DNA of 64,000 nt from Lycorma delicatula (lineage: Eukaryota; Arthropoda; Insecta; Hemiptera; Fulgoridae). The translations under genes and the position numbers were made by a program. The notes under the pieces were generated by a model. It saw only the letters and a program-made list of their open reading frames with translations, searched no databases and was not told the origin of the DNA. Positions 1-11,780 of this stretch are shown here, in pieces (within the stretch, counting starts at the first letter, position 1; each line of letters starts with the position of its first letter). The stretch lies in NCBI RefSeq assembly GCF_047948215.1, contig NC_134461.1, positions 83,104,103-83,168,102 on the forward strand. The letters run 5' to 3'.

Positions 1-124
1 TCAATTAATTGCAACCAATCTAGAAACCCACTTAAACGTTTAAACTTAAACGTTTGTTTTTTTTTCTTATTTTTTTGTTTTTTTCTGCTTGTTATAGAAT
101 TATAATTTTTTCTTTAACTCAGGT

Positions 125-594
125 AGATGTTAGAATAGTCTTAAATCCAAAATTTTAACATCCTACGGCTAATCTTTTTTGAGTTATGCGAAATACATAC
201 GTACATACAGACGTCACGCCGAAAAATCAGCTGATTTGGAAGTCGAGAGTTCCAGCGTTCAAGTCCTAGTAAAGCCAGTTATTTTTACTCGGAGTTCGAG
301 TAGTAGATCGTGGATACCGGTATCTTTGGTGGTTGGATTTCAATTAACCACAGATCTCAGGAATGGTCGAACTGAGACTGTACAAGACTACACTTCATTT
401 ACACTCATACATATCCTCTGAAGTATTATCTGAACGGTAGTTACCGAAGGCTAAACAGGAAAAAGAAAAGACGTCGCGCCGAAACTAGTCAAAATGGATT
501 CACGGATGGTCAAAATGGATATTTTCGTTGAAATCTGAAAACCGAAATTTTTCGCGATCACAATACATCCTTTACTTCGTACAAGGAAGTAAAA
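125..594 (+). mobile_element. M1 MITE copy D, 3' part, split by a SINE
   Basis: This is the right-hand part of a repeat also present at 8161-8829, 9958-10281 and 28843-29690. The shared blocks are CCTACGGCTAATC, GAGTTATGCG, GACGTCACGCCGAAA, TGGATATTTTCGTTGAAATC and the end CGTACAAGGAAGTAAAA. No coding capacity is seen. The copy is interrupted at 225-469 by a SINE; joining 224 to 485 restores continuity with the other copies. The left arm of its terminal hairpin is mutated (CATCCTTT instead of CTTCCTTT). The left boundary is approximate. Confidence 0.8.
225..469 (+). mobile_element. SINE-2 copy, 5'-truncated, with target-site duplication
   Basis: This is a tRNA-derived SINE of the same family as 34280-34577. 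It starts inside the tRNA-like head (AATCAGCTGATTTGG), keeps the B-box-like GTTCAAGTCC and the body, and ends in the tail TACCGAAGGCTAAACAGG followed by an A-rich stretch. It is flanked by a 15-bp target-site duplication, GACGTCACGCCGAAA at 210-224 and GACGTCGCGCCGAAA at 470-484 (one mismatch), lying inside the M1 element. SINEs carry no protein and depend on a LINE reverse transcriptase; the open frame across this copy is fortuitous. Confidence 0.9.
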
Positions 595-600
595 TTTATC

Positions 601-1585
601 ATTAGTAATGATGATTTTTTTTTTATCAGTTTAAACATGTAAGATTAAACTTTTACCAACTCGCTTTGAATCCCTTTCGAATAGTGCTCCATATAACATC
701 TCCTTAACTCCATAAATTCAGCAGCTAATTAATTTTTAGACTAAAAATGTGGAAAATATTTTTATCGTCTGTAAATCGAAAACAAAAGCACTTCTGGATG
801 AATATTTTATATTTTAATCAGATAAAAAACACTGTAATTTTTAGTAGCATCTTTTGAAACATCCAGTAAAAACAAAATTAACAGCAGCAACTATATTCAA
901 CGAAAAACAACAGTATTACTAAATAAGATATTCGTTGATTTTAACCGATTGTTACAGATATAGACTATACAAGTTCTTTTTTACCCCATTATCCCACTTA
1001 AAACAGAACTCTGAAATGATTGAACCAATTTAATAAAAAACCAGTTCTATGTTTAGCTATTAGTTGTTTAAATTTTCTCTTTTTTTGTTCAGTACAATGA
1101 TTTGTTTAATCAAATTATCAACTGAATATCAATTAACGTAGATATATATAAATTACATACGTAATTTTTCCGCTTCAGTAATTTTATGTTATTTTAATGT
1201 AATTACACTAGTTCATTGTTCTTTATATACATATTTTTTTTCAAAGCAGTTTATTCACTTATTCTATTCAATACACTGGAATATAAATAGAAATAATAGA
1301 TTATCTGTCTATATATTTAAAAAATGGAAACTTGTAACTTAACTTTTCTTCTGTGTTTATTAAAATTAAAACTTTACTCTTCAATCCCAGAGATAAAGTT
1401 TAAATTTATGATTGAATCGATATAATTTTGATAATTTTCGTATTAAAAAGAAATCAAAATAGTTTGTTCACTTATAAAATAATTTTCAAAATCAGTACAA
1501 ATTCAATCCTGCTGTTAAATATCTTAGTACAAGATATCACATAGTGAATACGTATTAAAGAAGAAGAAGGATGAAATTACAAAAT
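601..1585. other. AT-rich unassigned DNA
   Basis: I see no coding region, RNA gene or recognisable repeat here. The sequence is strongly AT-rich with short homopolymer runs. Confidence 0.6.
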
Positions 1586-1705
1586 GAGGTGAAGATTGTT
1601 AACAAGGAGACAAAGGAAATGGCTTGGGGCAGAAATAGATGGAGATAGCGCTGGCGTAAGAAACCTGACGCCAGGCAGAACACTAGGTGATTATAAATGA
1701 AAAAA
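1586..1705 (+). mobile_element. Possible LINE 3' tail fragment
   Basis: The plus strand reads like the extreme C-terminus of an endonuclease/RT LINE: one frame gives VRNLTPGRTLGDYK, which resembles the final D-L-T-P-G-R motif of such proteins. A shorter, similar piece lies at 21940-21985. The fragment is short and has no intact frame, so the call is tentative. Confidence 0.35.
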
Positions 1706-4420
1706 ACTCAAAATGAGAATATTTTGTACTGTCTATCAGATAATAATAAGTAAATAAACAGATTATTTCTATAATGATAGCTAAAAATGAAACGATAATT
1801 TTTTAAATTATGAAATATTTAATTGGGTTTACGTTTTATAGAATTATTTTTTCATCCGTTTTATTTCTAATGATATCTGTGTTGATATATAACATAATTT
1901 TTCGTAAGCTAAAAATCACGTGCAAGATAAAATTTTTCAAATTCCAATCTCCTTCGATACATGAATATTCCTCACCCTTAATTCGATTTTTTAAAGGCAG
2001 AAAGATACCAACGCACATACATATTCACAAAATACAACCCCTAATTTCATTGTACTGAAGGTAAGGGATGTAAGATTGTCGTATATCAATAGAGAAAGAC
2101 CTCACACTAGGACCTCCCATGCGAAGTAGTGACTAAAAGCGATACGGCGGGTGGTGAAGGAAATGACTGTTCAGGGAGATACAGTTGATAAAATTCTCTA
2201 CACTTCTAAGAAGTGTAGATGACTTAATGTATTTACTTTTTTTAAATTTCTTCTTATATATAAAAATAAGTGCTCACATAAGGAATTTTGTAATCAAGGT
2301 TTTAGAGGTTTTATTTTATATTCACCGTCTTCAAAACGTCGGGAAAAATGTCTAAATTGGAAAGAGGTCTATTGGTTTTTGACCGATACAATACCGAAAA
2401 AGGTTTGTTATCATTAGTTTCAGGGATATAAATCTTATATATATATATAACTAAAATTATTATATTTATGATTATTAAAATGATTCAAAAATATAATGTT
2501 AATTTACCTCTCTTTTTTTTAAGTCTATAGAAAAATATTAGGTTTTTAAATTTTTAAAAGAAAATATTTTTTTTACAATACAGAAAAATACGTTTTGATA
2601 TATGAGTCATCGCTAACATAAGTGCAAATAAAATATAATGTACTCTTTAATTAAAAGTCTGTAAAATATATATTTCTTATTTTGAAAAATTTGCTTGATA
2701 CGTATATTTCTCCTACCGGGTTCCATAAAAAAAAAGATAGGACCAAATTGATTAAAATTATTATTTATGTTAAATTTAATAAGAGTAATTTTATTGCTCA
2801 GCAGGTGGACCTGCTGTGTAATAAATACTATTACTATTTAAATATTTCCTAAGATGCTGTTTCAAGTTTAATTTACCACCTGAAAACGTGAGTTACAAAA
2901 AATAAAATATTTCATCAAGTCGGTTGATATTTTGATAAGTTAATTTAACCAATTTTGAAACAGTTTTTTGTAAAATAGTCATTTATAATATTATTACTGT
3001 AAACTATAATGACAATACGAGTTTCAACGAATCACGTGCGTTTTAAATTTGGCGGGAGGGACAATAACTGGTTTTATGTTATATTGTTTTAAGAGAATGG
3101 ACGGTAGATGGGCATATAACGAGCTTACATTGCTGATGGATACTATGAATTAGCAGTGTTACTATGGCAACCGGTTTATTTTCAACAGAAAATCGGAAGC
3201 TTTGAATAGCTTTCGTTTAGAATCGTTTAAAATAGCTTTGTATATTTCCTTTTCAATTATAGTATAATAATAAGTAAGATTAATTTTCTTATTAATTCCT
3301 TGAAATTTAATTACAATTAAGTTAAATTATTTTAAGTAATTCAAAATAAGAGTATATATTTCAATTAATGATTTTTTTTTTTACAAAAGCTATAAATAAA
3401 TAGGTTTAATTTTGTACGGATATTAAAATTTTTACTTAAGGAATGAATCTTCCTTTTAAAGGAGTAAATTTTACTTTAAAAAAATTTTTGAAAATTGAAT
3501 AAAATTTTATATTTGAACGCGTGAAGTTTTTGATACAAATCAGAATAAATTTAAGGAGATAATTGCAAAATACAGTTTATTAATGCTCTAATGAATCAGA
3601 GATATCTCTGTATATCTATTTTTGAATTGTTAAGTTCCTTTCTTTTAATATATTTAAATTTTCCATTGGTGAAGATTTCATTCAGAAATTGGTGGAAGAA
3701 CATTAAATAGCTATTTCACGATATTCTTTGTTTTATAAAAAAAATGAAACAAATTAACCCATAATTTTGATTTGTTTCTTATTTTTTATATTTATTTTTA
3801 CGGTAATAATTCCCATACCCGTAAAATTATCCTTCGAACCAATTTAAAATAAACTTATCCGAGCGGAACTTAACCAGATTAAAATTTTAGATATGGCTTA
3901 ATTTAAGAGAAATACACACAACCTTAATAAAGAACATTTATATTTTTGTATTTTACTCAACGTACGAGTATATTAATAATGATAAATTGTAAAAACTAGA
4001 ACAATTTTTATCGGAAATACGTTTTTGAAATGTTAAATGTGATCTGCTGGCAGGCACAATAAATTTTTGTGATAAATTTTAGCTAACATTTTCTGAAAAT
4101 AAAAAATAAAACAACTTTAGTAGAGATTTTTTAATTTATTTCAATTAAGAATCTCTTTTGCGAGTGATAAAAAATACCGATAAAAATGTTGGAGATTTAG
4201 AGAAACAAATGTTATATATAATAGAATTACTCCAATTTTTTAAGTGGAATATTGGATGAAACCCCCACTAACAGCTCATTTTTCCTTCAGTACAACTACG
4301 GGGTACCTCTTCCTTACTCGCGATAACCAATTGGATGCGCAGGAGAAATCTATCAACCTTTTTCTTTTACTATCCATAAGACAAGTTATAACAGTTACGG
4401 CTCAGTTAAAATAAATTGTC
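1706..4420. other. Unassigned AT-rich DNA with one perfect hairpin
   Basis: No gene is recognised. A slightly more GC-rich patch at about 2090-2225 contains an 11-bp perfect palindrome with a one-base centre (TCTACACTTCT at 2197-2207, AGAAGTGTAGA at 2209-2219). A second richer patch at 3035-3175 contains TTTGGCGGGAGGGACAA and could not be assigned. Confidence 0.5.
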
Positions 4421-4432
4421 CCTTTTTTTTTG

Positions 4433-4960
4433 TCTTCAGTCATTTGACTGGTTTGATACAGCTCTCCAAGATTCCCTATCTAGTGCCAGTCGTTTCATTT
4501 CGGTATACTCCCTACATCCTACATAAAATAATTTATTTTACATAATCCAAACGTTGCCTGCCTGCATATTTTTTCCCACCTATCTGTCTCTCCAATATCA
4601 AAGTGACTATTTCAGGATGCCTTAATATGTAGCCTGTAAGTCTGTCTCGTCTTTTAACTATATTTTTCTCAATGCTTCTTTCTTCATCAATTTGCCGCAA
4701 CATCTCTTTATTTGTCTCTTTATCCAGCCATCTGATTTTTAACATTCTCCTATAGCACCACATTTCAAAAGCTTCTAATCTTTTTTTCTCAGGTACTCCG
4801 ATCTTCCAAGTTTCTCTTTCATATAAAGCTACGCTCCAAACATATACTTTCAAAAATGTTTTTCGCGCCTGCTTCGTCCATCTTTAGTAATTCTACTTCC
4901 CAAATAACAGAATTCTTCTACGTCTATAATATCTTCTCTTCCTATTAGGTAGATTTCATA
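4433..4960 (-). pseudogene. LINE 3' end: C-terminal domain of a reverse transcriptase protein (decayed)
   Basis: The minus strand encodes the C-terminal part of a non-LTR retrotransposon ORF2 protein, after the polymerase domain. An open stretch at 4533-4853 contains LYERETWKIG, then FEMWCYRRMLKIRW, then LRQIDEERSIEKNIVKRR and TGYILRHPE. This order (E-T-W, F-E-M-W-C-R-R-M-L-K-I-W-D, then the G-H-I-L-R region) is typical of RTE/BovB-like and related LINE C-termini. The palm domain is absent, so the copy is 5'-truncated. The probable 3' end is near 4433 (minus-strand AATGACTGAAGACAAAAAAAA-like tail). A second copy of the same family, in opposite orientation, is at 18640-19075. Clade assignment is inference. 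Confidence 0.8.
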
Positions 4961-5640
4961 AGAAAGCTACCTATTGTAATGGTTACCATGATTCGACTTC
5001 CGGAAAACTTTGACATATCTTCTCGTTTCACATCCCCTAGACCCCAAAACCACCGTCAGTTCAAAAGTTTATATATATATATATGTATTTCACTTTCGTG
5101 TGAACACGATAACTGCCGTAATTTTGCGCCAATCACTTTCAAATTGATATATAAATTATAGTGACCCAAGATCTCGGTCGAGTTCGTTAATGGGCAATAT
5201 CGGACCTCGGGAGTGCAAATGGGGCTTTTAAAAAAATATCGCTATAACTTTCTTGATAAATAAAATATCGAATTCGTTTAAAGTTCCTACTATTCTTTGG
5301 ATAAGGGCCTAAAACTTATCTAAGTAAAGTTTTTGATATCACCAACGAGGGGGTGGAAAAAATGGAGTTTCGAAAGCAAAATAATCATACCTCCCTTAAT
5401 AGGCACAGTATCTAATCGGTTTAAAGTGATCGTTAGTCCCGTAAACATTACCTAAAAGTTTTGTCAGAAACAATTTTTGATATGACCAATCTACGGCAAG
5501 AGGTGACCAAAATGTTACTGGAATGGTAAGAAGATGGGGCTTGCTGTATGCTAAACATGTGAAACTTTTTTTCAGATACAACTATTGTCATATTGAGAAA
5601 AATTTGAAGTTTTTCTTAACATTAAGGTAGAAATCTTTTT
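4961..5640. repeat. Unclassified repeat-like segment
   Basis: No protein is encoded. The segment contains blocks resembling each other internally: TAAAGTTTTTGATATCACCAA near 5322-5343 and AACAATTTTTGATATGACCAA near 5469-5488 follow similar upstream text. A TA run lies at 5070-5084. This looks like a nonautonomous element interior or old tandem duplication; the family is not recognised. Confidence 0.35.
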
Positions 5641-5651
5641 TATCCCCTACT

Positions 5652-5812
5652 TTTTTTTTTTAATTTCTGGGTCTACGGTTAGGTATTGCTTCAGAGGATG
5701 AGATGAATAACGATTTTTGTAGCGTGTGAAAATGTAATGCCTAACCAGGATTTGAACCCGGGACTTCCAGATGTAAGGCTGAGACGCTACCACTCTGCCA
5801 CGGAGGTCGGCA
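5652..5812 (-). mobile_element. SINE-1 copy, full tRNA-like head
   Basis: On the minus strand the element begins GCCGACCTCCGTGGCAGAGT and has a tRNA-like head with A-box-like TGGCAGAGTGGTAGCG and B-box-like GGTTCAAATCC. It continues through a body (CATTTTCACACGCTAC) and a tail (CATCCTCTGAAGCAATAC) ending in A-rich sequence, seen as T-rich on the plus strand at 5651-5661. It is flanked by the repeated target TATCCCCTAC (5641-5650 and 5815-5824) plus a T run. It is a pol III-type SINE, not a functional tRNA gene: no acceptor stem pairs cleanly and the tail is SINE-like. Confidence 0.85.
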
Positions 5813-5827
5813 TTTATCCCCTACTTT

Positions 5828-6178
5828 TTTATCTTTTTTTTTAAGCACTTGAGAGCAACCGGTAACCGCCTAGAAGACGTTACTTCGGTCGGTCCCAAGT
5901 GACGTAGCTGAAGACTAGCCCCACCTTAGTGCAGCTTGAAACTGATCTCCCGAGGGGGTCCCTCTTAGATCATTGAGACATCACCTCCCTCCCAGTTGCT
6001 ATGGTGACTCTCCCCAAGAGGGCTACCCTTCCCTTCTCCTAGTCCCTAGTCCCCTAGTCTGGTTCCGGGTTTGCTCCCAACGCGCGCGCGCCCACCTCAC
6101 AAACCTCGAGGGTCCTCAATCCGTCATCAGAACGTTCTGATCCAGCCATGTACTGGACCCGAACGCCCTCAGCAAAGT
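5828..6178 (-). mobile_element. GC-rich LINE 3' UTR fragment (R1-like candidate) with target-site duplication
   Basis: This GC-rich island stands out from its AT-rich surroundings. Read on the minus strand it ends in CTCAAGTGCTTAAAAAAAAA, a poly-A-type tail. It is flanked by TATCCCCTACTT at 5815-5826 and again at 6179-6190, a 12-bp target-site duplication. No protein motif is visible, so it is probably 3' UTR of a 5'-truncated LINE. The R1-like label rests only on its general likeness to 28322-28839 and 54440-54905 and is inference. A short CG repeat, CGCGCGCGCG, lies at about 6080-6090. Confidence 0.6.
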
Positions 6179-6190
6179 TATCCCCTACTT

Positions 6191-8160
6191 AGCACCGGTG
6201 AAATCTACGTCTGCCTTCCGGCGTGTCAAAAAAATTGTTTTTTATGTTCAGTGATCCATCTACGTTATTTCTACTACATTTCATTTTGTTCTTGTTTATT
6301 TTTATGCGGTAGTTTTTGCGTAGAACTTTATCCATGCCATTCATTGATTATTATATATCTTTTTTACTCTCAGCTAGAATTTACTATATCATTAGTAAAA
6401 TCGTAGCATCTTTATCTTTTTACCTGGCATTAAATATTAAAAATACTAAAGAACAACGAGACGTAGGTAATGCTAATTTTTATTATGATACAAAAGTTGG
6501 AATTAAAATTATTTTAAACTTAGGAAAAGATATCAAATTTTATTGGATTTACAAGAAAAAAATGCTTTAAAATAAGATATTATTACAAAATCCTTAGCAA
6601 TTTTAATGAAATAATAATTTTTAATGAATTGCCACAGTTCATTATTGTAATTCGTTGATATGAAATGTTACCAGCGTTAACGTTAATATAAAATGTTATT
6701 AATGTTTCATTACATTAGAATAGATAACATATCATCACCTCTCACATCTCCAGTTTTTTAAAAGAAAAATTTATCATTCATCGATTTTAATAAATTATTT
6801 TATATTAATTTCCTCCTCAAAAATACCTTCAGATCATTGCATAAAATAAATTATAACATTAAAAAAAAAACTTTTTATTAATTATTATTTTAACTAAAAC
6901 ATTTTATTTAAATGAAATTAATATTCTTCGATTATGTTTTACGCTAACACCTTTGAAAAATTTACGGGAGTCCAAGTAATATTATAATTTGTTGTTAAAT
7001 TTATTTGAAAATTTTAAATTTATTATTCACAGATTATTAAATATTCTAAAAAAATCTACAAATTTTTATCTTGTTCTCAATATCAACAATAGTTGTCTTG
7101 TATGTAGAGATTAACCGATCGAAAGGATTCAAGTTTCCTGTGGTTACCACTATTATTACACGAGTAGACTACAGTGGATTGACCAGTACAAACAACATGT
7201 CTTTTTTTTTCTTAGACGGACGATAATCATTTGATTTAATAAGAAGCTTGGGTGTAGGGAGTAAAAGGAAGAGTACAGAGGAATAATAATAAATAAGAAC
7301 TAATAATTATTGTATTTAAAAATTCTATTATTGGTGTGCAATGGGACGGGATCAGTTGGTGTATTAACGCCGATCTAATTACTGAATATCGTGTTATTTA
7401 AAGATCAAGGTCAAGCTTCTTGTAATAGCGTATGGCTTGTACCTAATAATACTTTGGTTCAAATACAAATTTGCCCTATTACATAAATTCAGTTAGTTGT
7501 GTATTCTTTCATGTACCTTTAGTGCGTTGATTTTTTTATTGCTGTAAATGATTGATATTCATTCAAAAACCAGTATTTCAGAATTAATTGCAATTAAAAT
7601 ATAAGGAATTACTCATTAAAATATAAGTTTCAACAAACTTAAAACCAGAATAAAATTTACAGTCTTTGGCTTAATCAACCATGTAATATTGAGATACTTT
7701 CGTCCCGATTCCAATTTCATTACATAGTTCACTTGATAATTTTTAAATAGATTTTATTTGTAAGTTTACTCTATTAGATTCAGTGATTCTTTTTACATTA
7801 ACGTACTTCGGCTTCATATTAATATTTAACAATTTTTTTTCTTTTTCTTTCTTCTTCATCCTTAAACTGAAACTTAAACATAGAATGGTCTCTAGCTTTC
7901 CAAATTCCTTCACCTCTTTCATTTTCGTCAAAAATGTTAGTACCATACTTTATGACCTTTTGTAGTACATTTGGTTCAGATATTTTTCTTGAATTTTCCA
8001 TCTACTTTCTCGATAAAATTATTCTGTTTTAACATAATTAAATATAAAAAAGATTGTTGTTATTGCACAACGAAAGAACAGTTAAATTAAGCAGTCAGTT
8101 AAACTGAAGTTGTCTCGCATCTTCGTTACATAAATAAAAATCTGATATGGACACCACATG
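6191..8160. other. AT-rich unassigned DNA
   Basis: No gene or named repeat is recognised. Open stretches at 6071-6570 and 7743-8001 are short, overlap each other on both strands, and have low-complexity residue content, so they are treated as chance. Confidence 0.5.
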
Positions 8161-8829
8161 ACTTCCTCGTACGCCTGTTAAATTACATATAAACATTTTT
8201 GAAAGTACATAACATCTGAATTCATTAATATCTTCTGATATTTGTTCATTTTTTTATTGTTATTTAATTATTATTTATTGTAAAGATTTTTTACAATCGG
8301 AGGTTAATAATTATTAATAAATCACATATTTAAATTTTAAAAAAATTTAAAAGGGAGATGAAGCCTGATTCGAACCGATGTGGCTTCCCCTTCTAAGCTC
8401 CGAATATTTCATTAATTAAAATTTTATTAGGTTGTAACTCTGGAACCAATGAAAATAACTACCACTTATGATATATCATTGAAAAGCTCCTAATGAGGGC
8501 TTATTACTGCAGTTAAGAAAACGTCCAAATATTTTGGATTTTGGGCTTTTTTGGTCACTTTTAATTCAGTCGATTGCAATGAAAAGGGGAGGTGCACTAG
8601 ATTTTATAACAGGTGAACTAGATATTATAACAGTCCTAAATCCAAAATTTCAAGCCCCTACGGCTAATCGTTTTTGAGCTATGCGAGATACATACATACG
8701 TACAGGCGTCACGCCGAAACTACCCAAAATTGATTCAGGGATGGTCAAAATGGATATTTTCGTTGAAATCTGAAAACCGAAATTTTTCGCAATCACAATA
8801 CTTCCTTTACTTCGTACAAGGAAGTAAAA
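8161..8829 (+). mobile_element. M1 MITE copy A, near full length
   Basis: This is the most complete uninterrupted copy of family M1, about 670 bp. The left end ACTTCCTCGTACG is the inverted counterpart of the right end CGTACAAGGAAGT (one mismatch), giving short terminal inverted repeats. The right end also folds by itself: ACTTCCTT at 8800-8807 pairs with AAGGAAGT at 8818-8825. Sequence upstream (GATATGGACACCACATG, 8144-8160) is shared with copy B, so the true left border may be about 20 bp earlier. No protein is encoded, so it is a nonautonomous DNA element of unknown superfamily. Confidence 0.8.
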
Positions 8830-9019
8830 ATATTGTTAGGGGTTTTTAATTACGTTTTATAATACCGTATGACAAAATACCTTAGCACAAATTAATTTTT
8901 CCTAATTCAAATTCTTTTATTTCTTTCACTTTTACAAAATTAATAATTAGTGGAGTAATCCTAACTAATTAGAATTGTACTCTAAGGTTATCTATTCATA
9001 GTCTAGAACCAATGTTAAT

Positions 9020-9143
9020 ATTGTTTTATAACACAATTTAATATTCATTACTTAACTTAACTTAATCATACTTAATTTAACATTATTTTATAATACAATT
9101 TAATATTTATTACTTACCTTAACTTAATTATACTTAATTTATA
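9020..9143 (+). repeat. Two-copy tandem repeat, 62-bp unit
   Basis: TTTTATAACACAATTTAATA at about 9024 recurs as TTTTATAATACAATTTAATA 62 bp later, and the following CATTACTTAACTTAACTTAA text recurs with a few changes. It is a simple local duplication in AT-rich DNA. Confidence 0.7.
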
Positions 9144-9957
9144 TGATTTATAATCGCAAGTGAGATTTGTAAAAGATGAAAGATTAGGTGTCCACAAGGG
9201 TCTTGCCCGTTTTGTGGCACCATCCTTTTTATATTAATCTGTTTGGTTTAATTCATGATTTAATCTGGCGGAAACTTATCTTTTCTGCAGTTAAGTATAG
9301 AGAAGATCAATCGTCGTCAAATATTTATGTATACTAATAAACCTTTCACCCAGTGCTACCCATTAAGTTATGTATGTAAAAAATCTATTACTATAAGACC
9401 AATAGTATAAAACATTATAATTAATTATATATATATATATAATCATAAATCATGTAATTACATGGAACATACTTTCAGCGTCATCAATATTAATTAGCCA
9501 TCGTCTTAATAGTTTTAAGAAAGTGTCATTTTTGCAGCCTTTTATAATAACAAAAGGCTATTAACAAAATACCATATTGAAAATGTATTTTAATACTTTT
9601 TTCTTTAGTTATAAAATAATAAAAATAAAAAATTATATAAAATAAATCTGTAGAAATAGTTTTCATCTTTACTACACAAGCAACTGTTCAGTTTCGAACT
9701 TTAAAAAAAAAAATTAAATAAAGTTCAACAAGTTTGATTTAAAAATTTTGCATTTCTTAATTTTCATGGTTAGTATAGTTTGAATATGTAAAAAAAGACT
9801 TATGGAATAACCGGCGATGAAACTTTGTGTAAGATTAGTACATTAAATAGACAATTTCATTTTTGAAACACGCTATATAAATAAAATACCAAATACTTGA
9901 TGATTTAAAAACCGAAACAACATAAAAAAATATTATATTAAACACCGTTATAATAAG
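9144..9957. other. AT-rich unassigned DNA
   Basis: No gene, RNA or element is recognised. A TA run lies near 9427-9441. Confidence 0.5.
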
Positions 9958-10281
9958 TCTTATGATATATCATTGAAAAGCTCCTAATGAGGGCTTATTA
10001 CTGCAGTTAAAAAAAAGTACAAAACCCATTTCTTTTGGATTTTGGGCACTTTTGGTTCAGTCGATTGCAATAAAAATGGGAAGTACATAACTAGATATTA
10101 CAACAATCCTAAATTAAAAATTTCAACATCCTATGACTAATCATTTTTGAGTTATGCGAGATACATAGGAATTCACGTCGAAACTAGTCAAAATGGATTC
10201 AGGTATGATCAAATTGGGTATTTCCGTCGAAATCTGAAAACCGAAATTTTTCACGATCACAATATTCGTACAAGGAAGTAA
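9958..10281 (+). mobile_element. M1 MITE copy C, 5'-truncated
   Basis: This fragment starts in the M1 interior (CTTATGATATATCATTGAAA) and runs to the right end (GTACAAGGAAGTAAAA). Twelve or so bases containing the left arm of the terminal hairpin are missing (CACAATATTCGTACAAGG), so this copy cannot form that hairpin. No flanking duplication is evident. Confidence 0.8.
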
Positions 10282-11780
10282 AAGTAATATTTTATTAATT
10301 TATTCAATTTGTTTTTTCAATTTATTTCAGTATTTTTTTTAATAAGCTTTTTCCAGAGTAAAGTCCATGTTTGTAGGTAAGTTTTTAAAATAATATAATT
10401 TAAAATAATATTGTTGTGCAGCAATTTTTTAGAATATTGAATAATATGCGATGTCATAAAAAGTATTACATCCTCCCCAGTATCACCTTCAAATTATTAA
10501 ACAACAAATTAGTATATCTGGTTAAAAAAAATACACAAATAAATAATGAAAATAAATTTAATAAATTTATTGAAACATTATAAACTCGACTAGTGAGGAA
10601 CCGGAATTTTGAGAATGGAAGCACTCCAAAACGCGTTAACTACAAATGTTAGAGTGACAGTACTAGGAAGGGTAGAAAATGACAATCAAATTAATTGTTA
10701 TAATTTTAGCGGAAATATAAAATATTCTGAGAAGAAAAAATTTACCTGGTTTTGATCTTTAAAAAACTTATGAATAATTTCTAAACAACGTTTTTAAATT
10801 AATTATTTCTAACGCTCCGTTAACACTGGTATGTTTTCCGACTTAGAAATTGGATCTAATTACAATTATTCTAGTAGTTAGCAAACCAATTTCGCTAGAT
10901 CTGTTTATTAAAACCAATAAAGTTATAGCCCATTCTTTTCAAAATATTTGAAAAATTATATTTTTTGACAAGGTTAAAACCAGTATTGGATGAAATGGTA
11001 GATAACTTATTATTTCTAACTATCAAATCGGTTTCTGACCGAGACATAGTACAATAAATTTAGAGAGTTTTTATCCATAAAATACACAAAGAAAAGAAAT
11101 ATTATTTTGCAGCAATTTTTTAGAACATTGAATAAAGCATAACATATCAGTACTTTTCAATCATTAAATTTGATCGCTACTTAACAAATAGATAAAAAAA
11201 ATATTATTAACGTTTAGATCCATATTTGTTTTTCATACACATATATATGTCTTTCACAAATGACACAGCCATGCAGGCGATAAAAGAACATGTTTTGAAA
11301 ATTTGTTTCATTCTTCGCGAATCACTGTTTACATATTTAATAATCTCAACTCGACAGTTTGTTATGAACTGTTAAACGTTCAAGCGTCTGATAATAATTA
11401 GCGGAAGTTGATTAGTTCTACAACTAAATAACATCATATACTAAGAATTGATACATATAAAATTTTTTTAATAGTAATCGTTTGCGTTCTGTGAAATAAT
11501 AGCTTTGGCAGAATTCTTGTGCTCAGCCAGTACGTTGAATTAATATCATTTTCGCTCATCCGATAAACTTACCTAATGAGGATAAGCAAATTCGCACTTA
11601 AATAATAAACACCGAAGAAATGGACAGAGTTGGAAAGAAGAGAAATGGACCGAAGAAATGGTAGTTTAACCTGTCGTTGAATAACATTTTTGTGAATTAA
11701 TTTAAAATAAAAATGCAATAATTTGTGTATATTATAACAAAATAATAACTGTTTTTTTTTCACAGGTCACTGTAGGACAA
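10282..11780. other. Unassigned DNA with a diverged direct repeat
   Basis: GCAGCAATTTTTTAGAATAT near 10419 recurs as GCAGCAATTTTTTAGAACAT near 11109, followed by partly similar text for about 100 bp. No LTR features (primer binding site, polypurine tract, gag or pol) are seen between them. No gene is recognised. Confidence 0.4.

Noticed and set aside
5740..5812. A tRNA gene on the minus strand
   Set aside because: A and B boxes are present, but the acceptor stem does not pair and the sequence continues into a SINE body and tail found in other copies.
10417..11205. A small LTR retrotransposon (direct repeats about 690 bp apart)
   Set aside because: The repeats are diverged and short, have no TG...CA ends or priming sites, and enclose no gag or pol text.
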